Assembly (NCBI GenBank): GCA_025765615.1
Contig: JAIVFJ010000027.1
Coordinates: 1-64,000 of the forward strand
Length of the DNA: 64,000 nt
Reading direction: 5' to 3'
Origin: Zopfochytrium polystomum
Taxonomy: Eukaryota; Chytridiomycota; Chytridiomycetes; Chytridiales; Chytridiaceae
Below the pieces are notes generated by a model, which saw nothing but the letters and a program-made list of their open reading frames with translations, made no database searches and was not told where the DNA came from. Positions 57,664 through 64,000 of this stretch are shown piece after piece; within the stretch, counting starts at the first letter, position 1; the number at the start of each line of letters is the position of its first letter. The position numbers and the translations under genes are program-made.

Positions 57664-58082
57664 GCTTGCCGGTGGATGGAAGTTGAGCAGGGAGCGGGCG
57701 GAGTGGTTCTGCTGTTCTTTTATGCAAGCGAGAATCTGCCGGCGGTCGTTTGCTGTGTCCTCCCACCCTTGCCTTGCTCTGTGGAAGGTGGGCGGAGTTT
57801 TTCCTGATCTCCTTTTTGTGACGGCGGGCTTTGAAATGCCTCTCTTCCTTTTTACATTTTTTTTTTTTTCTGAGTGGACAAAGTCCACGTCGTTGCAAGT
57901 CCCGCTTTCAAAAATTCAAAGTTCCACCGCAAGTGTTTCGTGCGGTTTGTTGGCCTTCGACTATAGCTGTTGCCTGTTGGGCAGCCCTCGGGTGCGAAAG
58001 ACGCTGGAAACAGGAGGTAGTTGGGGCAAAAGTGGCACGGCAGTTCGGTCAGCGGTCTAATGCTTTATTGTTTTTTGTAGTA
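57664..58082. other. Intergenic spacer
   Basis: About 420 bp between the arrestin-like start and the stop of the next minus-strand gene. It contains a T-rich tract (57857-57872), A-rich on the minus strand just upstream of the arrestin-like gene. An alternative upstream Met at 57888 would extend the arrestin-like protein with a Lys/Arg-rich segment; I prefer 57663. Confidence 0.45.
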
Positions 58083-58891
58083 TCATTCGGAATCAGAACC
58101 AGCATACCCAACGAGTGACCTCAGTCCAGTGGGAGGGTCACTCTTTTCTTCGTTTGATCTTGCGTCTTGCAGCTGTTGCCTTTTTGCGGGCGGATCAGAC
58201 TTGTCATTGGTAGCACTACACTCCGTTTTCTGCCGCTTCCGTCTCACCACCACGCCATCCAGCTTCGGCGTGCCAGTATTCAACTTTCCAACAACTCCAG
58301 CTGAGCCCGTCCGCTTAATGTCAGTCAATTCTACCGACTTTGCTACCCCTACTCTCAAACCAACGGCGGCCGCTGCGGCGACAACAGGCTCGACTATGTC
58401 TGATGGTGCGTCAACCTGCCTTCGCTGCTTTCGGAACTCTTCCAGACCGCTTCGCTCGTCTTCTTGCTGTAATCGCTCCATGCGCCGTTTCGCCTCCTCC
58501 TGCTCTCGAAGGAACTCGACATCGTCGGGTTCAAGCTTTTTAATGAGATTCCCTAGAAATTGGAAGGCCGTTCGTAACCAGGCAACAATTCCTGTATTGG
58601 CATAGTTTACCTAGTTTCGTCTTCTGAAGGAACTCTTCCTCCTTCCGCTCACGCTGTTCTTGCAGACGATCGTACAACGTGCGGCCGTCGTGGGCTTGAA
58701 ATGGAGTGATTTGGTTGAAGTGAAACGACGCTATGCGGTTAACACGGTTCCAGAAGCGATCACCTACGGGCGGCTGGCGGTCCAGTCGGCTGATTTCCTT
58801 GAGATGGTAGACCGATCGGAGTTTCCGCGTTGTCGTCCCCGGCCAGGACAGCCTTCGCAACAAAGCGTGAACGGATGGCAGAGGGGTCCAT
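58083..58891 (-). CDS. NIP30/FAM192A-Fyv6 family protein
   Basis: Start MDPSAIRSRFVAKAVLAG at 58891. The first intron (donor GTAGGT, near 58763) removes to the exon reading HDGRTLYDRLQEQRERKEEE, and a second short intron (near 58612-58555) joins KTKLG to NLIKKLEPDDVEFLREQEEA. The helical block LYDRLQEQRERKEEEF...KLG.LIKKLEPDDVEFL is the signature of the animal NIP30/PSME3IP1 N-terminus and yeast Fyv6, a second-step splicing factor. The C-terminus is Lys/Arg-rich (VVVRRKRQKTE, NLS-like) and ends SLVGYAGSDSE. Nuclear function is inferred from the family. Length about 210-220 residues fits. Intact. Confidence 0.75.
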
Positions 58892-59712
58892 ACTTATTTT
58901 TTTTTTTTTTGCTGGCTTGTCGGTGCCACCGGCGACAGTCCAGACAAGGACCACGCATGCGCAATGCTGTCTTTTCCGTGGTGTGATCTAAAGTTTCTCA
59001 TTCTCCTATATTCAAGCCAAAGGTTTTTGGCTTGGAAATAGATGAGTGGTTGCTCTCCAGCGCGAAGGAAGGAAGAGCGGGGTGGAGCGCCCGCCCAGAG
59101 GCGCCATCTCTCTGCCTCTTCATCCTGTTTGGTCAGTTCTCTAGCTCTTCAGTTTCTTTATTCTTCCCACAATCATCACAGCATAAATCCTGTCAAGAAA
59201 AGGGAAGGAATGCAAACCCACACCCAACACACTATCAATTGGTCATCAACTTCATCAACATTGTCACCAACAAGCAGTGATGACGAACTGTGCAGAGTGG
59301 CAGAGCGCGGGAAACAGCTGGAGAGGGACTTGCCCATCAGTTCCAGGGGGCAGAGGACTGATGGGCATCAGAAATCGTCACTCGCAGACTTCAAGCTGAT
59401 AATGAAGAACCAGCACAAACAAGACACATGGTCGTGACCGAATTCAACTTCAATGATGGGTTAATGACAGCTCCACTGGGCGATAAAGTTGAAGAAGCTG
59501 AGGAGGCAGTTTTACCAGCGGCTAGTAGCAGCAGGACAACACAGAACCCCCCCAGGTGTACAAGCACAAGGACGAGCACGAGAGCCAGGGCGTGGTTCAG
59601 GGCGTGGTTTCAAAATGGCAATTGCAAATGGAGGATGATGACGAAACTGACAGCGAGGAAGTCCCTTATCTACTTCAATTGGAGAAGACGAATCTGCTCG
59701 GACCAAGAGTGT
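58892..59712. other. Intergenic, edge of mobile region
   Basis: About 820 bp upstream of the NIP30-like gene. Several open frames on the plus strand (59042-59437, 59428-59753) have no recognised domain and run into the direct repeats beyond. The sequence shifts from gene-like to repeat-like near 59200. Confidence 0.4.
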
Positions 59713-60007
59713 CAGGAACAGGGCAGGACAGGACAAGGCAGACAAGGAACTGAGAGGAGTGATGATTGTATTGGAAACAATAATTCACTTGAGGGAAGGG
59801 ACAGGTTCCCCATCCCCCTTTTATACCTTTTGAGAGTCTTCCTTGTCAAGACTCAAAGAAAGTTCCAGAAAGAGCAATTAGTAATGCAATGATACCAATG
59901 ATACCAATGACAACAAGACAAGTCAGGAAAGCAAAGAAGGTTCCAGAAGGTTCCATGAAGGAATGTTCTAGAAGGTTCCAGAGGTTTCCAGAGGGTGATT
60001 CATAACA
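59713..60007 (-). repeat. Direct repeat unit 1 (LTR-like), TATA on minus strand
   Basis: About 295 bp, nearly identical to unit 2. On the minus strand it begins TGTTATGAATCACCCTCTGG and contains GGTATAAAAGGGGGATGGGG (about 59809-59828), a TATA box with a G-run. A GGTTCCAGAA-type short motif recurs several times (tandem AAGGTTCC units). The TGTTATGA start and internal TATA box resemble an LTR in minus orientation. No pol gene accompanies it. Confidence 0.6.
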
Positions 60008-60108
60008 AAGAGACTTCGCCTGGACGCAGATGACGATTTGGAAGTGAGACCGCAGGCACATGAATTTGATGACTCTGAGCACGAAGAGGAGTCTCCAACA
60101 CCAGCTGC

Positions 60109-60424
60109 CAGGAACATGGCAGGACAGGGCAAGGCAAACAAGGAACTGAGAGGAGTGATGATTGCATTGGAAACAATAATTCACTTGAGGAATGGGACAG
60201 GTCCCCCATCCCCCTTTTATACCTTTTGAGAGTCTGCCTTGTCACGACTCAAAGAAAGTTCCAGAAAGAACAATTGTTAATTCAATGATACCAATGATAC
60301 CGATGACAACAACAAGACAAGTCAGGAAAGCAAAGACGTTTCCAGAAGGTTCCACAAGGTTCCATGAAGGAATGTTCATAGGTTCCAGAGGTTTCCAGAG
60401 GTTTCCAGAGGGTTATTCATAACA
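60109..60424 (-). repeat. Direct repeat unit 2 (LTR-like)
   Basis: Second copy, 316 bp, separated from unit 1 by about 100 bp. It carries an extra TTTCCAGAGG block and other small indels. The minus-strand TATA motif GGTATAAAAGGGGGATGGGG is conserved, as is the run AGTTCCTTGTTTGCC. The two copies could be LTRs that recombined, or a duplicated promoter cassette. Confidence 0.6.
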
Positions 60425-60557
60425 TCATCTCCCCATTTTAGGCCTGGGATGGAGCAGGGGTTTGCAACAACCAAAATCAATCAATGGATTGAAGGATTGC
60501 GAGAGACCAATCAATTTCCAATACAATTGCCAATTTTCATCAATTATTTCCATCACA

Positions 60558-62032
60558 TCACATCAGTGGCACCAGGGCTGGTTTGTTTTGAAAGCAACAT
60601 AAACTGCTGCAAAAGACAACGCCCCCCAACGCAGACCCTCGCCACCACCCTCCACCTTCCAAAGCTATGGGAGATGTGGGCAACACTAGTGGTGACAAGG
60701 GCTCATACACTGAATAAGTGTCGCATGCCTCATCGTTGTCGACAGAAGTATCACCGGTGTTGTCTGTGTGTTCCACTGCAGGTGGCGGAGCAGAGCTATA
60801 CGGGGGTGGTGAAGGCATTACTGCATTGTTTCCAAGAAGAAAGCGCAACACCGCACGGGCGTTTTCAGGCAGTTGATCCACAATGACGCGAGCTGAAGCT
60901 GGTGTGGGGTTCGTCGCAAAATGAGAGACAAGTAAGGCAGGGATGGGATCCTCAGGGACCACAACCTGGTGAACAGCAACTTGAGTTTGTTGAGGTCCAC
61001 CGCCTTCGTGTCCTGCAGCAGAACCTTGAGTGCCAGGGACAGTGTCAGCGTCAACACGAGTGACGTGCTTGTTCTGACGTGTGTCTGGTTCCTTTCCTTT
61101 GGGCGGGCGGGCGCCAGCACCGTTAGGAGCAGGATCGGCCTTTGAGCGGCGAGACGGCAGAGGTCGTGCAGGCAATACTCGATCCATGAGAGTGCGAACA
61201 ACAGTCTCAGCTTGTCCAGCTGCAGCTGAGGAGACGAGGAGGAGGGACATATCCTCAGCACGTCGGGCATTCCGATTGTATTGGTACTGGAGCTTTGACA
61301 CGCGGTTGCGCCCGAGTTGGCAGCTGTTAGCATCGCGTGCAGAAGCGAAATCTCAACTTGATAGCTGTCGTGGGATGCTGGCAATGGCGGCATTGAATCC
61401 ACGGACTGTTGAGAAGTCAACAGGTGCAGAGGGCACGTTCTGTCGTCGATTGGCATCAACAGCTCGTTTGGGGCGACGGTTACATTGTCGATTAGTGTCG
61501 CGTGGTGCAGGGCCAGCGTGGTCGTCATGATCGGAGTTTACATCATGCATCTCAACGTCCTCGACATTCATATGTCGTTGATCTTCGTGGTGGATCAGAT
61601 CTTTGTAGTTGATCTGTTTGACTGACTTGTCAGATGTCGTGGATCGAGATCCAGCTGGACCAGTATCGCAGCGGTATTGCTCGAAACTCCATGAGGGGCC
61701 AGGTGCAATCTGGCGGGTGTCAGAGTTTCCTTCCGAATAGGGTGGACGATCTGGGTGATCTGGGCGCCTGGATGCAGCGAGGTCAACCATCATTATGATG
61801 GATGTCGTTGATCTACATACCAGTTGAGTGAGGCATTGCCACGTCTTCCAGTTCCGTGCATACGACGATTTCGTGTGCAGCCAGAAGGGAAGACTGCTGG
61901 GCGATCGGGGTCGAGGCCCTCACGACGAGGAGGTGTTCGATAGAGCTCGCGATCTGGCGGAGCGGAGGTTGATCGCTGCTGGCGCAAAGGGCCAGCACCG
62001 TTGTTGTTGGGGTTGTTGTCACGCGAGGCCAT
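60558..62032 (-). pseudogene. Unknown mobile-element-type protein, interrupted by in-frame TGA
   Basis: Start MASRDNNPNNNGAGPLRQQR at 62032. A probable 55-nt intron (GTATGT...CAG) joins SLNW to RPDHPDRPPYSEGNSDTRQ. The same frame then continues past one in-frame TGA at about 61351-61353 (...IPRQLSS-stop-DFASARDANS) through SKLQYQYNRNARRAEDMSLL, SAAAGQAETVVRTLMDRVLP and DQLPENARAVLRFLLGNNAV to a stop at 60558. The protein is basic N-terminally (RRNxRMHGTGRR), has an acidic middle (NVEDVEMHDVNSDHDD), and carries a helical segment. A gag-like role is suggested only by the LTR-like repeats next to it. It has a plausible TATA box upstream. Either decayed, or dependent on readthrough of one stop. 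Confidence 0.45.
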
Positions 62033-62080
62033 GTTGTTCAAGGTCACAAACTTTTTGTGCCAAAAGAACAAAATGATCCC

Positions 62081-62090
62081 CCTTTTTATA
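62081..62090 (-). promoter_or_regulatory. TATA box upstream of the interrupted gene
   Basis: The minus strand reads CTCTATAAAAAGGGGGATC about 50 bp before the start codon at 62032. The same TATAAAA(A)GGGGGAT core recurs in both direct repeats at 59.8 and 60.2 kb, which suggests a common promoter origin. Confidence 0.55.
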
Positions 62091-62105
62091 GAGCGACTGG
62101 TGGAG

Positions 62106-62176
62106 CGTTGAAGGGAATCAAACCCACCATGCTCGGATAAATTGGTCATGTGCATAACCAACTGCACTAGCTTTCC
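62106..62176 (-). repeat. tRNA-like module 1 (SINE-head type)
   Basis: On the minus strand an A-box-like TAGTGCAGTTGG (62169-62158) and a B-box-like GGTTTGATTCC (62124-62114) are 33 nt apart, as in tRNA genes. A D-stem GTGC/GCAC forms. The anticodon and acceptor stems do not pair, so this is a tRNA-derived repeat, not a tRNA gene. Confidence 0.5.
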
Positions 62177-62249
62177 TTACTGATACGAAGTTCGGAACTC
62201 GGAGGTCCAGAATTCAAACCTTTATTGATCTGTGTGAAAAACACAAGTT

Positions 62250-62325
62250 CTTTTCTGCTGGAGGGAATTGAACCGAGTGTGTCTTCCATCCAAAGAGTTT
62301 TCAAAGCCACTAGGACACAAAGGCT
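62250..62325 (-). repeat. tRNA-like module 2 (SINE-head type)
   Basis: The minus strand carries A-box-like TGTCCTAGTGG (62317-62307) and B-box-like GGTTCAATTCC (62274-62264), 32 nt apart. A four-pair anticodon-like stem (TCTT/AAGA) is possible, but no acceptor stem. It lies about 140 bp from module 1 in the same orientation, so it is probably a second SINE head or part of a tandem array. Confidence 0.5.
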
Positions 62326-64000
62326 TTGAAGAAGTTTCACACAACACTGTGTCTACTGTCCCTATCAGAAAAGAAAATGTGACACCCACTTTATTGAGTG
62401 TTTCTCCTCTCACAATAAAGTTAGGAAGCCCCCCCCTGTGAGACTGTGCTCTCTAAATCCTCACCCTGGGCTATGGGTGGCAAATAGAGCAATGACCTAA
62501 ATACCAATCCTGAAAAGTGAAAAAGGGGCAAAAAGGAGATGTCTAGTGGCCACTGGACAGGACAATGTATTTGGAGTCTTAAGAAGCCCAAGAAACACAA
62601 AGAAACTCTCTTTTACACACAAAGAGAAGACTCACACTCAGACCAAAGGCAACTGTGAAAAGGTGGCATACTAGCAAAGAATGTGCAGGGTTCTCTGGTC
62701 CATGACACAGAGTTGGCCCAATGGGAGGCAAAAGCCAAAGCCAAAGGGGACTGGGAAATCCAGTAACAATGCTGGAGGCGCAAGATGCAGCAAGCTCCAG
62801 GGAGCGGCACTAAGTGCAGCACTCCTATCCAACTGAAGAAGACAAGAGAGTGGGGAGGAAAGTGGCCAGACCCTGGTCTGTTGGAGCCACCACCATGGAG
62901 CAAGGCTCCCTCTCTGTCAAAGACAAGCCCTAAGTTGGAGGGGGTTGGACACAGAGGGCAAACACAAGGAACAGTTAGTGTGCAGGGGTGTCTGTTGAAT
63001 TAAATCAGAACTGTTTTCCACTTAACAGAACCAGACACAACTTGTCTCACTCCAAGGAGAAGTTCCAACTCAATCCAAGGAGGGGGCACACAGGGGTGGG
63101 AGACAGTGGGACTCTTCTTACTTCATCCTACTAGGACACAGACATCTGCTTCACCAAGCCAGAGGAATCCCCTATCTTAGAAGCAAGGAAGGTTAACACC
63201 CACTCCCTCACCCAAATGTGGCACCATGACATCACAGGCATTAATCTGAGAGAAAGAGGGTCTGAACCCAGTGAAGACCAGGCCCACCAGAGGCCACAGG
63301 AGCCAACAACCAGGGAGATGGGGGCATACCTGAGAGACCGTTCCTGCAGCAGTACCTGACCAGACAGCTCATTCATATCCCCTTGAGAGACCTGGATTTG
63401 ACTAGGTGTATTGACAGGAACCTAGAGGCACCACCACAAATTTACCCTCCATCCTTCCATCACCAAGTGGCTCCTACCCAGTCCAATCTAAGCAGTATGC
63501 AGAAATGGTGAGGTGCACTGCCGCTTGAACCTAGCACACTGCCGTGATGGCCAAGAGGACTTCAACCTCCTGTCACACACCAGGGGACTGCCACCCCCAG
63601 CTCTACATACAGTCAGGAAGAAAAGGGCAGGCAAGGCAACTTCAGGGACAGGTTCACACACTCAACAAGATGGGGGCAGCAGCTTAAATAGGAACAGGTT
63701 GGAATCACCAGGGAGGAGGGAAAAAGGAGGAAAACATATTCAAAACAGCAAAATGATAATTAAAATAGTAAAGAAAGAATGGGAGGAGTGAATCACCAAG
63801 AAATGGGGCTGAGCCAGCCAAACAAGGAAGAGAGTCCAGAAAATCAGGGCATTTCTTGGCAAACAGAGTGGAGAGAGCTGGCAAGAAATGATTGGTGCAG
63901 ATAAGAAGACAGTCACTCTCAGCCACACAAGAAAGAAAAGACACAGACAGAGACAACAAGGAAGAAATAAAAGAGAAAACAGGAAAAACAGGATAAATTA
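62326..64000. other. Gene-free right end
   Basis: About 1.7 kb of purine-rich sequence (AGG, CAGA, AAAG words) without a supported gene. An AATAAAG motif occurs at about 62415, similar to the AATAAAGTTAG of the LTR-like repeats. Short frames on both strands lack domains. The stretch may belong to mobile DNA continuing past the window. Confidence 0.45.

Overview
The window is eukaryotic nuclear DNA, most likely from an early-diverging (chytrid-like) fungus. Genes are compact and cut by short introns of about 47-110 nt, nearly all GT-AG. Intergenic stretches carry pyrimidine-rich CT/GA microsatellites. The core genes are conserved eukaryotic ones (API5, COG4, NLE1/Rsa4, PARG, PRP31, a Fyv6/NIP30-like splicing factor, an arrestin-like adaptor). 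Several coding regions have poly-Ala, poly-Gln, poly-His or poly-Ser tracts. API5 and a canonical PARG together argue against a typical yeast. The chytrid label is inference from gene content and intron style; no species is claimed.

Left arm (1-13.8 kb, accessory). A roughly 0.9 kb terminal-inverted-repeat element (251-1172) lies just downstream of a minus-strand gene whose spliced product has an N-terminal TIR domain, an NB-ARC NTPase, a winged helix and about fourteen 42-residue TPR repeats. This is an NLR-type immune or allorecognition receptor architecture, and its TPR array carries two apparent frame breaks. Next on the same strand is a protein with the motif series of a covalent nucleotidyltransferase (RNA ligase-like). 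A secreted endonuclease/exonuclease/phosphatase-fold enzyme fused to jacalin-like and ricin-B-like lectin domains follows. About 2.9 kb of repeats (CT microsatellite, hairpin, LTR-like repeat copy 1) closes the arm.

Centre (13.8-47.3 kb). In order: API5 with a very long disordered tail (+); a wax-synthase-like MBOAT acyltransferase (+); a low-complexity hypothetical protein (-); a protein kinase with a huge activation-segment insertion (+); a Ser-rich hypothetical (-) divergent from COG4 (+); a repeat-rich gap with LTR-like repeat copy 2; then two related C2H2 zinc-finger factors in opposite orientation flanking NLE1/Rsa4.

Right arm (47.3-64 kb). In order: a disordered protein with a UIM-like helix (-); PARG (-) sharing a roughly 95 bp divergent promoter region with PRP31 (+); a small GPI-anchored surface protein (-); an arrestin-like adaptor (-); a Fyv6/NIP30-like protein (-). 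The last roughly 5 kb look mobile: two roughly 300 bp direct repeats with TATA-like boxes on the minus strand, an unknown basic protein frame interrupted by one in-frame TGA, and two tRNA-like (A box/B box) modules resembling SINE heads.

The genes do not form operons. The most striking system is the TIR-NB-ARC-TPR receptor next to an RNA-ligase-like enzyme. Any functional link between them is conjecture from adjacency.
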